Shown: positions 23,132 through 32,720, counted from the stretch's first letter. The stretch: DNA of 64,000 nt from Halovenus marina (GCF_051414115.1 NZ_JBLKNZ010000001.1:1116001-1180000); one strand, 5' to 3'. Numbers and translations: made by a program. Notes: a model not told the origin generated them from the letters alone.

Positions 23132-25792
23132 GTGAACGTACGCGGTGTCGTCGTCGGGGTCAGTGATGGGAAAACGGTCTCGACCGACTACGGCGAGTCC
23201 GAACTGGTGGAGGTCTCACTTCGGGAGGCTGAGTCGGCCGAGGAGACGACGGTCACGCTCTGGGGGAAGTGGACCGAAGCCGGCGCACTGCTCGAACCGG
23301 GGATGGAACTTGCAGTCTACGACGCCGACGTCGACGAGTACCGCGGGGAGACCCGATACACCACGGGCGACGGGACGATGGTGGTCGTCGAACCCGACTT
23401 CATCGTCGACGTGACGAACGTCCGCGCGTGGGTCGACTGTCCGCGGATGTACTATCTCAACAAGATTGGTGGCATCGAACTCGCGGAACCGGTCGTCAAG
23501 GGGACCATCGTCCACGAGGTGTTCGGCGACCTGCTCCGGGGCCGAGACGTCGAGGCGGCCGTCGAAGACCGCGTCAGGGAGGCCGGACTCGACCTTGGAC
23601 TGCTCGGTGCCGACGTCGAGTCGATGACGGAGTCGGTTCGCCAGCACGCACAGGCCATCGAGGGATGGCTCCAACAGGGCACGCTCACCGAGCGCGACGA
23701 GTACCGCTCCGAGCAGACGCTGATCAGCAGACGCTACGGCCTCAAGGGCCGGGCCGACGCCGTTCGGCGGGGCGCACCGGTCGAACTCAAGACGGGGAAA
23801 AACACCAAGCGTGACCCCCGGTTCAAGGACAAGGTGCAGGCGACCTGCTACGCGCTCATTCTGGGCGAACACGGCGAGACCACCCCCGACACGGGGACGC
23901 TCCTCTATACGAAAAACGCCGCCGTCGACCGCGCCGAGACGTCGGGTGACCTCTCGCCAGCGAAGGACTTCTCGATTGGCTCGGGACTGCTCGCGTTCGT
24001 CCTGCGCGCTCGCAACGAAATCGCCGCGATGGAGTCCGACATGAGTGTGCCGACGGGCTACGAGGGCGAGGCGAAATGCGAGTACTGCTTCGAGCAGGAC
24101 ACCTGCATGGCCGTCTCGGGTCGACTCGACCAGGAGTCGAAGGCCGGACAGGTCGGCACCGCAGTCCCGGAGTCCGAACGGACCTACTTCGACCGCTTCT
24201 ATCGAGCCGTCGAGACAGAGCGCCGCGAGGTACACCGCGAGTACGCCAAACTCTGGCGACAGTCCCCCGAGGAGCGCGCTGACGCCGACCGGGCGCTGGT
24301 CGGACTCGAACCGACCGGACAGCGCGAACTCGACGGCGGTCGGTGGGAACTGCGCGCGACCGGCACTGGCGCAGTCTCGAAGATTCGGACGGGGGATCTG
24401 GTGCTCGCCAGCGACGGCGACCCCGTCGGCGGCAACGCGGAACTCGCTCGCGTCGAACGACTCGGCGGCGCAGATGGGGAAATCGTCGTCACGGCCGACG
24501 AACCGGTCGAGTTGCGTCGGCTGGACATCTATCCCTCAGAACTCACGACCGATCGGCTGTTGACCGCGCTCCACGACGCCGTGCTCACACAGTCGCCGGA
24601 GTGGAAGGATCCACTCTTTGGTCGCGCGGAACCGGAAATCGACCCAATCGAGGAGACGGTCATCGACAACAACGCCGCGCAGGACGAGGCCGTCAGGATG
24701 GCACTCGGTGCCGAGGACTTCGCGCTCGTCCACGGCCCACCGGGAACGGGGAAGACATACACGCTCGCGACAATCGTCCGGGAGTTTCTCGACAGGGGCG
24801 AGCGGGTGTTGATCTCGGCGTTCACGAACCGGGCAGTCGACAACGCGCTGGAGGCACTCATCGAGGAGGGCGTCACCGACATCGTCCGGTTCGGAAGCGA
24901 GAGCGGCGTTCGGGCGGACATGCAGGAGTACAGACTCGACAGATCTGGCGACCCACAGCGGTGTGCGAGCCAACTGGAGGAAGCGAGTGTCGTCGCGGCA
25001 ACCACGGCCTCGTGTGGCTCCCGGGCGATGCGAACCCAGTCGTTCGACGTCGCGGTGGTCGACGAGGCTGGACAGTTGACGGAACCAGGAACGCTCGCCG
25101 CAGTCGCGCTGGCAGACCGGTTCGTGCTCGTCGGGGACCACCAGCAACTCCCGCCAGTGACGCGGGCCGACACTGACCTCAGCGAGTCGCTGTTCGAGCG
25201 TCTCATCGAGGCCTATCCGGAGGCGTCGAAACTGCTCGACCGCCAGTACCGGATGGCCCAGCGGATTCAGGCCTACCCCTCACGGGAGTTCTACGACGGG
25301 GCGCTTCGCCCAGCGACCGGTGCCGTCGCGAGCCAGCAGGTGAGCGACCTCCCGGACGTCGAGTCAGACCGACTCCCAGCACATCTTCGTGACCGAGTCG
25401 CGTTCGTCGACCCCGGTGGAACCCAGAAGGGTCACACCAACCCCGCCGAAGCCGCCGCAGTGACAGACGCCGTCGAGTCGTATCTCGACGCTGGCGTCTC
25501 GGAAGGTGAAATAGGCGTCATCGCGCCCTATCGTGCGCAGGTCGCGGAGATCGACCGACGCGTTCCCGAGGCAGTCACGGTCGACACGGTCGACCGGTTT
25601 CAGGGGTCCAGCAAAGAGGTCATCGTGGTTTCGTTCGTCGCCACCGGCAGCCTCGAAAGCCCGATCTTCGAGGACTACCGCCGTGTGAATGTCGCACTCA
25701 CACGGGCGAAGAAGGCGCTCGTCCTCGTCGGTGACGCCGATACGCTCGCGAGCGACGACACCTACGCCCGGATGGTCGAGTGGGCGCGATAG
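23132..25792 (+). CDS. Dna2-like nuclease-helicase (Cas4-type nuclease plus SF1 helicase)
   Basis: A GTG at 23132 (VNVRGVVVGVSDG) gives 886 residues; an alternative GTG at 23075 adds 19 residues. An N-terminal OB-like segment (to about 110) is followed by a PD-(D/E)xK nuclease with Cys in DCPRMYYLNK, the acidic pair GRADAV and VELKTGK, and a C-x2-C-x5-C motif (CEYCFEQDTC). Together these form the four-Cys iron-sulphur nuclease of Dna2/Cas4. The C-terminal half is an SF1 helicase with Walker A GPPGTGKT, VDEAGQL, GDHQQLPP, RQYRM, TVDRFQGSSKEVIVVS and ALTRAKK. Expected role: processing of DNA ends and flaps in replication or repair. Confidence 0.9.
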   Translation: MNVRGVVVGVSDGKTVSTDYGESELVEVSLREAESAEETTVTLWGKWTEAGALLEPGMELAVYDADVDEYRGETRYTTGDGTMVVVEPDFIVDVTNVRAWVDCPRMYYLNKIGGIELAEPVVKGTIVHEVFGDLLRGRDVEAAVEDRVREAGLDLGLLGADVESMTESVRQHAQAIEGWLQQGTLTERDEYRSEQTLISRRYGLKGRADAVRRGAPVELKTGKNTKRDPRFKDKVQATCYALILGEHGETTPDTGTLLYTKNAAVDRAETSGDLSPAKDFSIGSGLLAFVLRARNEIAAMESDMSVPTGYEGEAKCEYCFEQDTCMAVSGRLDQESKAGQVGTAVPESERTYFDRFYRAVETERREVHREYAKLWRQSPEERADADRALVGLEPTGQRELDGGRWELRATGTGAVSKIRTGDLVLASDGDPVGGNAELARVERLGGADGEIVVTADEPVELRRLDIYPSELTTDRLLTALHDAVLTQSPEWKDPLFGRAEPEIDPIEETVIDNNAAQDEAVRMALGAEDFALVHGPPGTGKTYTLATIVREFLDRGERVLISAFTNRAVDNALEALIEEGVTDIVRFGSESGVRADMQEYRLDRSGDPQRCASQLEEASVVAATTASCGSRAMRTQSFDVAVVDEAGQLTEPGTLAAVALADRFVLVGDHQQLPPVTRADTDLSESLFERLIEAYPEASKLLDRQYRMAQRIQAYPSREFYDGALRPATGAVASQQVSDLPDVESDRLPAHLRDRVAFVDPGGTQKGHTNPAEAAAVTDAVESYLDAGVSEGEIGVIAPYRAQVAEIDRRVPEAVTVDTVDRFQGSSKEVIVVSFVATGSLESPIFEDYRRVNVALTRAKKALVLVGDADTLASDDTYARMVEWAR

Positions 25793-25866
25793 TCTGTTCG
25801 GATGAGCCAGGCAACCTACGCTTCCGATACAAAACTCGTATACTCGCTGGACGAAATCGCTGAGAC

Positions 25867-26046
25867 ATGGACGACGAAGAGAACACGTGGGTCGCGCTCC
25901 TCTCTGCGGGTCTGGGACTCAACACAGTCGGACTGCTCTTGCTCGATTCTGCGGTGTGGTACCTTCAGTATGCGATGATGGGTCTCGGAGTGGTGGTGAT
26001 CCTCAGCGCGCTGTACGTGGCGATAGAGGAGTCACAGTCCGACTAA
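25867..26046 (+). CDS. Small two-TM protein, unknown function
   Basis: A 59-residue ORF (MDDEENTWVALLSAGLG... ending IEESQSD) with an acidic N-terminus and two hydrophobic segments (about 8-26 and 31-52). It lies between the Dna2-like gene and thiI on the same strand. Acidic termini and codon use fit a haloarchaeal gene. No family recognised. Confidence 0.6.
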   Translation: MDDEENTWVALLSAGLGLNTVGLLLLDSAVWYLQYAMMGLGVVVILSALYVAIEESQSD

Positions 26047-26151
26047 CTGCTCGGCACGTTCCGGCCTCGGGCTTCTCTGGCACGGGCCTCCTGATCGACA
26101 CAGTAATCGCCGTATCCAAAGCCTGTTGCTCCGCGCCCGCGAACGTCTGCT

Positions 26152-27342
26152 ATGCACCCGCCGGGAGCCGACACCGTGCTCGTCAGATACGGTGAGATCG
26201 GTATCAAAAGCCAGGGGGTTCTCGCTCGGATGGAACAGCGACTGCAGGAGAATCTGGTGGTGATGCTCGACGACCGCACTCTCGACGCGACGGTCAGGCG
26301 CGAACACACGCGCCTGTACGCCGAAACTCAGCCTGCACGCGTCGAGGCCGTCACCGATACCGTGACCGATTGCCCCGGCGTGGTATCTGCGAGTCCGTGC
26401 CTGCGTGTCGAACCGACGATGGACGCCATCACCGACGCGCTCGCCGCGACCGCACGAGCGCGAGGCGACAGCGGATCACTTGCAGTCCGTGCTCGGCGGG
26501 CGGGGCAGGACTCCGACCATCCCTTTTCGAGCCCCGACATCGAGCAGAAGGGCGGCACTGCTGTCTGCGCGGCTATTCGTGAGACGGGAACAGACCCGAC
26601 AGTCGATCTGGACAACCCCGACACGACCTTTCACGTCGAGTGTCGACCCGATGAGGCCTACGTCTTCACCGAGAAACGCGACGGGCCGGGCGGACTCCCC
26701 GTCAGCACACAGAAACCGATCGTCACACTCGTCAGCGGCGGCATCGACTCCCCGGTCGCCGCGTGGGAGTTGCTCCGACGGGGCTGTCCGGTCTATCCGC
26801 TATACATCGATCTTGGAGAGTACGGCGGCGTCGACCACCAGATCCGCGCCGAGCGAACGACGGCGACACTCGACCGCTACGTGCCCGGTGATCTTCGGCT
26901 TCGGGTCGCCCCCGGTGGGGACGGGATCGCCCGAATCGTGGACGAGGCCGATGATTTTCGGATGCTCGTCGTTCGCCGGTTCATGTATCGAATTGCGGAG
27001 GCAGTCGCCGACGATGTCGGCGCTGTCGGGATCGGAACCGGCGAGTCGATCGGCCAGAAGTCGAGTCAGACGAGCGCGAACATCGCTGTCACGAGCACCG
27101 TTACCGATCTGCCGATCCATCGTCCGCTCGTCGGGACAGACAAGTCTACGATCACCCAGCGCGCCAAAGCGATCGGGACCTACGAGGACGCGACTATCGA
27201 CACCGGCTGTCACCGGCTTGCGCCCGAGATGCCAGCGACGAACCCGGCGTTGGATGCGGTCGAGGCGTCTGAACCGGACGACGTGGCCGAACTCGCACGC
27301 GACGCGGCCGAGGCCGTCGCTGTCGTCGATCTGTCCGAGTGA
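26152..27342 (+). CDS. thiI: tRNA 4-thiouridine sulfurtransferase ThiI
   Basis: 396 residues. It starts MHPPGADTVLVRYGEIGIKS, the usual ThiI opening. A THUMP/NFLD region spans about 20-170. The PP-loop SGGIDSPVAAWEL at about 197-209 activates the tRNA with ATP, and VGIGTGESIGQKSSQT with the C-terminal DTGCHRLAPEMPATNP completes the synthetase domain. There is no rhodanese domain, as in other archaea. It makes s4U8 in tRNA and may serve thiamine thiazole synthesis. Confidence 0.94.
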   Translation: MHPPGADTVLVRYGEIGIKSQGVLARMEQRLQENLVVMLDDRTLDATVRREHTRLYAETQPARVEAVTDTVTDCPGVVSASPCLRVEPTMDAITDALAATARARGDSGSLAVRARRAGQDSDHPFSSPDIEQKGGTAVCAAIRETGTDPTVDLDNPDTTFHVECRPDEAYVFTEKRDGPGGLPVSTQKPIVTLVSGGIDSPVAAWELLRRGCPVYPLYIDLGEYGGVDHQIRAERTTATLDRYVPGDLRLRVAPGGDGIARIVDEADDFRMLVVRRFMYRIAEAVADDVGAVGIGTGESIGQKSSQTSANIAVTSTVTDLPIHRPLVGTDKSTITQRAKAIGTYEDATIDTGCHRLAPEMPATNPALDAVEASEPDDVAELARDAAEAVAVVDLSE

Positions 27343-27397
27343 ACCGTGTTGCCGACCAGCCGAAACCGCTTTTGGTGGGCCAGCACTCGGTGATCGT

Positions 27398-27937
27398 ATG
27401 ACGCGGGTCTGTCTGGTCGGTGAGGCGGGCAGTCACCTCCAGTACGAACTCCTCTCGCGGGAAACGGCCCGCGACGCGCTCGCCGCTTACGACCTGCGGG
27501 AACCGTACGAGAACACGCTCGTCGTCGAGACGGTCAGCCTCGGTGCGGCAGTCTCCTTGCTCAACGACCTCGACTGGTATCTCACCCGATTCGTCTCCGA
27601 CGCGCTCGTCTACGAGCCCTCTGTCAGCGACACCGAGTGGCTCTCGCGCGGCCTCGCCACCGCGATCAGAAACGACGAACTCAACCCGGACGAGACCGGC
27701 CGGTTCCTGAAGGTGTACGGCGTCGTCGACCCGAACGACGAAACAGACGACCGCGAGACAGACCCTGACGCAGAGTCGACCGACGACGATCAGATGGAGC
27801 CAGAACAGACTGGCCGACCGGAACTCGTCGAACCGATGTTTCTCGCCCGCACCGGCGAGCGCATCCCCGACTACGACCTCAGTGACGTTGACGAGACGCT
27901 CGTCGTCAGAGTGACCAAATCGGAGTTCGAGGCCTAG
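27398..27937 (+). CDS. DUF5804 family protein
   Basis: The start at 27398 (MTRVCLVGEAGSHLQYELLS) gives 179 residues. The stretch TLVVETVSLGAAVSLLNDLDWYL is characteristic of the haloarchaeal family I recall as DUF5804. A low-complexity Asp/Glu insert (about 112-132) follows GRFLKVYGV and separates a short C-terminal beta part. Function unknown. It lies 55 nt after thiI and its last 4 nt overlap the convergent cysK end. Confidence 0.72.
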   Translation: MTRVCLVGEAGSHLQYELLSRETARDALAAYDLREPYENTLVVETVSLGAAVSLLNDLDWYLTRFVSDALVYEPSVSDTEWLSRGLATAIRNDELNPDETGRFLKVYGVVDPNDETDDRETDPDAESTDDDQMEPEQTGRPELVEPMFLARTGERIPDYDLSDVDETLVVRVTKSEFEA

Positions 27938-28836
27938 TCGAACAGCCCAGTCGACATGTATCGCTCGCCGGAGTCCCAGTAGACGGTGAGCACGAGTGGG
28001 TCCTCCGCGCTCTCCCGAAGGCGGCGCGCGACGCGCTTCGCGGCGAGATTCGAGGCCCCCGAGGACTGCCCGACGAGAATCCCCTCCTCGCGTGCGAGAC
28101 GGCGACACTCCGCTTCGGCGGCGTCGATGTCGACCGTTTCGACGTCGTCGAGCAGACCCCGGTCCAGATTCTCGCTAACGAACCCCGGCCCCATCCCCTG
28201 AAAATCGTCGGTTCCGGCGGGTTCACCGGAGAGCACAGCGTTTTCGGCTGGCTCGACGGCGACGATTTCGATGTCGGGAAACTCCTCGCGCAGGCGGCGG
28301 CCGATTCCCGTGATCGTTCCGCCGGTGCCGACGCCCGCGACCAGCGCATCCGGCTCACGTCCGTCGAGTTGCTCCAGAATTTCTGGCCCGGTCGTCCGGT
28401 AGTGTGAATCGGGATTTGCCTCGTTCTCGAACTGGTACATCTGGACGTATCCCGACTGGTCGGTGAGTTCGTCGGCGCGTTCGCGTGCGTCGCTGATGTC
28501 GCCGGTGACCAGTTCCAGTTCGGCCCCGTACGCAGCCATGATCTGCCGTCGCTCCGGGGACTTCGACTCGGGCATCACCAGCACGACGTCGTACCCACGA
28601 GTCGCGCCCACCATCGCCAGTCCGATGCCCGTGTTGCCACTCGTGGGTTCGACGATGGTGTCCCCGGGTTCGAGTTCACCGGCCTGCTCGGCCGCATCGA
28701 CCATCGCTCGCGCCGGACGGTCCTTCGCCGATCCACCGGGGTTGAACGACTCGATTTTGGCCGCAATCGTCGTTCCCGCCGGACTGTCGACGGCGACCAG
28801 CGGCGACCCGATGGTTTCGAGGATGTTCTCGTACAC
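27934..28836 (-). CDS. cysK: Cysteine synthase A (O-acetylserine sulfhydrylase type)
   Basis: 300 residues of fold-type-II PLP enzyme. The PLP Lys lies in FNPGGSAKDRPAR (about residue 38), the substrate loop is PTSGNTGIGLA (about 64-74) and the phosphate-binding loop is GVGTGGTITG (about 168-177). The C-terminal EGILVGQSSGASNLAA motif is complete. It condenses O-acetylserine (or O-phosphoserine) with sulfide to give cysteine. An AT-rich stretch with ataaaaac at 28859-28866 gives a leaderless promoter. Confidence 0.93.
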   Translation of the reverse strand: MYENILETIGSPLVAVDSPAGTTIAAKIESFNPGGSAKDRPARAMVDAAEQAGELEPGDTIVEPTSGNTGIGLAMVGATRGYDVVLVMPESKSPERRQIMAAYGAELELVTGDISDARERADELTDQSGYVQMYQFENEANPDSHYRTTGPEILEQLDGREPDALVAGVGTGGTITGIGRRLREEFPDIEIVAVEPAENAVLSGEPAGTDDFQGMGPGFVSENLDRGLLDDVETVDIDAAEAECRRLAREEGILVGQSSGASNLAAKRVARRLRESAEDPLVLTVYWDSGERYMSTGLFD

Positions 28837-28934
28837 ACCCCGATATAGCGGAACCCGAAATAAAAACGCGCCGTGTTCGTCTGCACACTCGGGATGCCAC
28901 TCTGATTATCACGCCAGAAAAACGGGGCTGTTGA

Positions 28935-28942
28935 TTTATAAC
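28935..28942 (+). promoter_or_regulatory. TATA box of the chemotaxis transducer gene
   Basis: tttataac 23-30 nt before the ATG at 28965 matches leaderless haloarchaeal promoters. Confidence 0.6.
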
Positions 28943-28964
28943 CCAGATCGGCAAAGAGGCGCGT

Positions 28965-30725
28965 ATGAACGCGTTCGATTTCAGGAACCGATACGAAGAC
29001 CTGCTCTGGGCTTCGATGGATCTGCTCGGGATTACAGATTCCATCGAGCGGAAGGTGCTCGCCGCCGTGGCGATTCAGTTCGCCGTCACCGTCGGCATCT
29101 TCGTGATCCCGTTCGTGTTCAGCGGCGTCCTCTGGTACGTGCTGGCTGGCGCGCTCTTTCTCGGTGCGCTCGTCGCGATGATCAACACCGTCCTCATCGT
29201 CCGACAGGACTTCACGGATCCGATCATCGAACTGGAGGCAAACGCACGGACGATAGCCGCCGGGAACGTCGATACCGTCGTCTCGCGGGCAGACCAGAAC
29301 GACGAGATAGGAGGGCTGACGAACGCCTTCGCGGACATGCAGGAGGCGCTGGTCACGGTGTCGGCACAGGCGAACGCGCTCGCAGAGCAGAACTTCGAGG
29401 ATCCTGCGCTCGATGAGGAGGTGCCGGGCGAGTTTGGTGACTCGCTGTCCCGGATGGCCGACAATCTCGAAGCGCACACCCGAGAACTCGAAGAGATGAC
29501 CGCACAGCTAGAGCAACGGTCAGAACGTCTCGAAACGCTGGTATCGGCGTTCAGCGATGCGGCCGAGCGCGCACAGGACGGGGACCTGACGGCGACGATA
29601 GACCCGGACCTTGCGACCGAAGCCCAACACGAGACGCTCGTCGAGAACTACAACGAACTCGTCCGGACGCTCGGCGAGACTGTCAGCGAGGTGCAGTCGT
29701 TCGCGGGCGAAGTTTCGGAGGCGAGCACGGACGTGACACGGAGCATGGCCGAAGTCGACGACGCCAGTGACGAGGTCGCTCGGTCGGTCGAGGAGATTTC
29801 ACAGGGTGCGGCCGAACAGACCGAGGACCTGCAGGCCGTCGCGGAGGAGATCAACACGCTCTCCGCGACGGTCGAAGAGATCGCAGCGTCGGCAGACGAC
29901 GCCGCGAACACCGCGGCGCGTGCGACAGAGCGCGGTCGCTCGGGGCGGGAGGCCGCAGAGGGCGCGCTCGCGGAACTCGACGAACTGGAGGCCCGCATCG
30001 AGCAGACGGCGACTGCGGTCGAGGAACTCGGCGAGGAGATCGCAGAGATCGACGAGATCGTTTCCTTCATCGACGAGGTCGCAGAGCAGACGAACATGCT
30101 GGCGCTGAACGCCTCCATCGAGGCCGCACGCGCGGGGCAGGCAGGCGAGGGCTTCGCTGTCGTCGCAGACGAGGTCAAGTCCCTCGCGGAGGAGACCCGC
30201 GACTCGGCGGCGGAGATATCCGAGCGCATCTCGGGAGTGCAAAACGCCTCTGACGAGACAGTCGAGGACGTGCAGGCCATGGAGTCGCGGGTCTCTGACA
30301 GCGTCGGAACCATCGAGACGACGCTGCGGGACTTCGAGGACATCGTCGACGAGATCGACAGCGTGAACGCGACGATACAGGAGATAAGCGACGCGACGGA
30401 CGAGCAGGCCCAGACGGCACAGCAGGTCGTCGAAACCGTCGACAGAGTCGCGAGCGTCAGCGAGGAGACCACCTCGCAGGCCGAGAACGCGGCCGCTGCG
30501 GCCGAGGAACAGACGGCGACGATCTCTGAGGTGAGCCGAAACGTGGAGACAGTTTCCGGACAGGCCGACGACCTGCAGGCGGCGCTAGACCGCTTCACCG
30601 TCGCGGAGGTTCGCGGGCGGGCGCAGGCGACGACTGGCGACGGGCCAGACCGGGGTGAGACCGACGAGGATGCGGAAGCGACAGACACGCCCGAACACGA
30701 CCGACTCTCGGTCACCCAAGATTAG
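28965..30725 (+). CDS. Methyl-accepting chemotaxis transducer without an extracellular sensor domain
   Basis: 586 residues. Two adjacent TM helices (about 41-60 and 64-85) leave only a short loop outside, followed by HAMP (about 86-140, FTDPIIELEANARTIAAGN) and a second HAMP-like segment (about 185-230). The long coiled-coil signalling domain has the hairpin tip IDEIVSFIDEVAEQTNMLALNASIEAARAGQAGEGFAVVADEV (about 363-405). It should signal to CheA/CheW from the membrane. The lack of a periplasmic domain suggests sensing within the membrane, of energy state, or through a partner such as a sensory rhodopsin. Confidence 0.93.
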   Translation: MNAFDFRNRYEDLLWASMDLLGITDSIERKVLAAVAIQFAVTVGIFVIPFVFSGVLWYVLAGALFLGALVAMINTVLIVRQDFTDPIIELEANARTIAAGNVDTVVSRADQNDEIGGLTNAFADMQEALVTVSAQANALAEQNFEDPALDEEVPGEFGDSLSRMADNLEAHTRELEEMTAQLEQRSERLETLVSAFSDAAERAQDGDLTATIDPDLATEAQHETLVENYNELVRTLGETVSEVQSFAGEVSEASTDVTRSMAEVDDASDEVARSVEEISQGAAEQTEDLQAVAEEINTLSATVEEIAASADDAANTAARATERGRSGREAAEGALAELDELEARIEQTATAVEELGEEIAEIDEIVSFIDEVAEQTNMLALNASIEAARAGQAGEGFAVVADEVKSLAEETRDSAAEISERISGVQNASDETVEDVQAMESRVSDSVGTIETTLRDFEDIVDEIDSVNATIQEISDATDEQAQTAQQVVETVDRVASVSEETTSQAENAAAAAEEQTATISEVSRNVETVSGQADDLQAALDRFTVAEVRGRAQATTGDGPDRGETDEDAEATDTPEHDRLSVTQD

Positions 30726-30745
30726 CTGCTGAAGTCATCTGTCCC

Positions 30746-31481
30746 TCAGTCCCGGAACGCACCGAGGCCCGAGCGCACCGCGTCGACGCCGTTTTCGAGC
30801 AGGGCCCTGGGAAACGACCGTCGGGTGCCATCGAGCGCGTTTGCCAGCGCGCTCGCCGCGTCTTCGGTGAGCGGTTCTCCGTGACCGACGAGAATCCTGT
30901 CGGGGTCGAGTCCGCGGAGTTGCGTCGGCGGCTGAAGGCGTCGGAACACGCTCACACCCAGCCGTTGGTCCCCGAGCAGGAACTGGTGGCTGGTTCCCAG
31001 CGAATCGGGGACGAACAGCGTCGCGCTTGGCTCGTGGAACAGAAACGCCTCCTGCCAGCCCGGAAACGGGCGGCAGGCGCGCGTCGTGAACCCAGCCACA
31101 GCGTCGCCGGGCACGTTCGTGTACCGCTGAACTGGGGCATCGACGCGCTTCTCGACGCGGTTCATCCACTCGGGAATCGAGACGGAAACGTCGTACCGTC
31201 GAGCAAAGTGTCCGGCATCGCGTGCGTGATACGCCGAGAGCACCGCGACGCCGACGACGTCACCGAGCGCGTCGACGTGGTCGTGGACGTTCGGCGCGTC
31301 GATAGGGTCGAGGATCCAGACGCCATCGTCGGTGGCTTGCGCGCTTTCCCTCCTCATCGGGATGGGCCATCCACGAGACGGCGTCCTCGAACTCGCCGAC
31401 GATTCGCGCGTGTTCGGACTCGCCGCGGTCGTACAGGACCATGTGCTGTCTTCGACCCCACGCGTACAAAGATCGTTTCAT
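30746..31481 (-). pseudogene. Frameshifted metallo-beta-lactamase-like hydrolase gene
   Basis: Two minus-strand frames carry one protein. The 5' piece (31481 to about 31330, MKRSLYAWGRRQHMVLYDRG...WMAHPDEE) continues in another frame as ATDDGVWILDPIDAPNVHDH... to 30746. The junction is near 31325-31360, around the gaggagggaaagcgc stretch; one extra base (or two missing) on the coding strand would restore a roughly 240-residue frame. The second part has WILDPIDAP, LSAYHARDAGHFA and ILVGHGEPL, which fit a degenerate MBL-fold family of haloarchaea. Either the gene is broken or the sequence has an indel error. The AT-rich gap 31482-31689 lies upstream. Confidence 0.7.
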
Positions 31482-31657
31482 CTGCTCCCGCTCGAAGCCG
31501 TACCTTCGTTTACACTACAATACTGATCATCTCCTCATATTCTTTCAACTTTATTCTAATTTTACTATTATTTACTATCTGTATAATATCCATATTGGTG
31601 AAATTGGAAAGTTGTACTTCATGGCCTAATACGCTGTCTGACGGCAGTCTGACTAAC

Positions 31658-31667
31658 TTTTATATTT
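31658..31667 (+). promoter_or_regulatory. TATA box for the four-TM protein gene
   Basis: cttttatatt 23-32 nt before the ATG at 31690. The remaining gap 31482-31657 is AT-rich and non-coding, with no other recognised signal. Confidence 0.55.
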
Positions 31668-31689
31668 GTAACAGTATATCGATATTTCG

Positions 31690-32121
31690 ATGGCAACCTC
31701 GACGGATCAGACAAGGGATCGAGAGGGACTGCTAGAGAGAGTACACATCGTCGGCGGGTCACTCGTCGCCAGCGTGGTACTGGCCGTCGGCGTGGCGAGT
31801 TTCGTCGACGGAGCGACTGCAGGATTCGGGGTCAGGCTCCCGGTCTATCTTCTCGCTGGTGCAGTCGTGTTCGCGGGTGCGCTGGTGGCGATGCGGTACC
31901 TGCCACAGGACGAGATGCACGTCCTGCGCCGTGCGACAGCAGCCGGTGTTCTCGGATTTGTCGGTATCAGCCTCGGAACCGAGGCAGTCATCTACGGCCT
32001 CGTCGTCGTCGCACCCCAACTGTCGCTGTATCTCGCATCTGTAGGGATCGTCGCCGGTGGGCTGGTGTACTGGAGTGCGCGGAACTGGCGCGCTGTCGAC
32101 GATTTGACGCGGGGATGGTGA
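31690..32121 (+). CDS. Four-TM membrane protein, unknown function
   Basis: 143 residues. After a charged 18-residue start (MATSTDQTRDREGLLERV) come four hydrophobic helices (about 20-38, 48-68, 82-104, 107-127) and a short polar tail. It has a leaderless promoter. No family recognised; it looks like a haloarchaeal lineage-specific membrane protein. Confidence 0.68.
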   Translation: MATSTDQTRDREGLLERVHIVGGSLVASVVLAVGVASFVDGATAGFGVRLPVYLLAGAVVFAGALVAMRYLPQDEMHVLRRATAAGVLGFVGISLGTEAVIYGLVVVAPQLSLYLASVGIVAGGLVYWSARNWRAVDDLTRGW

Positions 32122-32201
32122 CACAACTCCGAAGGCCGATGTTTCGGCCTCTGCGCTCCGGGATCGATTTTCTCCGCGCGCTCGACGGCGCGAGAGCGCG
32201 C

Positions 32202-32720
32202 TCACCCGCTTTTCTGCCCGCGAACGTCTGCGGCGACCGAACGTATCGTCTGGTACTCCTCGTCGCTGTAGGCGATGACCCGAACGGCTTCGAGCGAGTC
32301 CGCCTCGTGTGCGAGGATCTGCTCACAGATGATACGCGCGCCCTCGTCGAGGTCGAATCCCGCGACGCCACAGCCAAGCGCAGGGATGACTAGCGACGTC
32401 GCGCCGAGTTCCTCGGCCCGTTCGAGGGTGTTTTTCGTTGCGTCGGCGATACTCTCGGCAGTCGCGAGTCCGTCGCCGTAGTGTGGCATCGCCGCGGCGT
32501 GGATGACCCACTCGGCGTCTAAGTCGTAGGCGTCGGTCACGGCCACGTCCCCCAACTCGATGGGGCCCTGTTCGACCGCTTCGTCGTTTATCTGTTGTCC
32601 GGCAGCGCGTCGGAGCGCACCAGCGACACCGGACCCCATCTGCAGACTCGTTCCGGCGGCGTTGACGAGTACGTCGGCGGACTGGGCGGCGATGTCCCCC
32701 TGGATGACCTCGAAGTCCAT
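32202..32720 (-). CDS. Macro-domain ADP-ribose hydrolase/binder
   Basis: 172 residues covering one complete macro domain: VIQGDIAAQSADVLVNAAG (residues 5-23), the GSGVAGAL loop (about 29-36), WVIHAAAM, and PALGCGVAGFDLDEGA (about 108-123). The family removes ADP-ribose from proteins or deacetylates O-acetyl-ADP-ribose. It is cytosolic and divergent from the rplX operon. Confidence 0.92.
   Translation of the reverse strand: MDFEVIQGDIAAQSADVLVNAAGTSLQMGSGVAGALRRAAGQQINDEAVEQGPIELGDVAVTDAYDLDAEWVIHAAAMPHYGDGLATAESIADATKNTLERAEELGATSLVIPALGCGVAGFDLDEGARIICEQILAHEADSLEAVRVIAYSDEEYQTIRSVAADVRGQKSG

Noticed and set aside
27934..27937. 4-nt convergent overlap of DUF5804 and cysK
   Set aside because: Ordinary for compact haloarchaeal genomes.
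29648..30715. 355-codon Ser/Ala/Thr-rich frame antisense to the chemotaxis transducer
   Set aside because: Shadow of the Glu/Ala/Asp-rich coiled coil; no family features.
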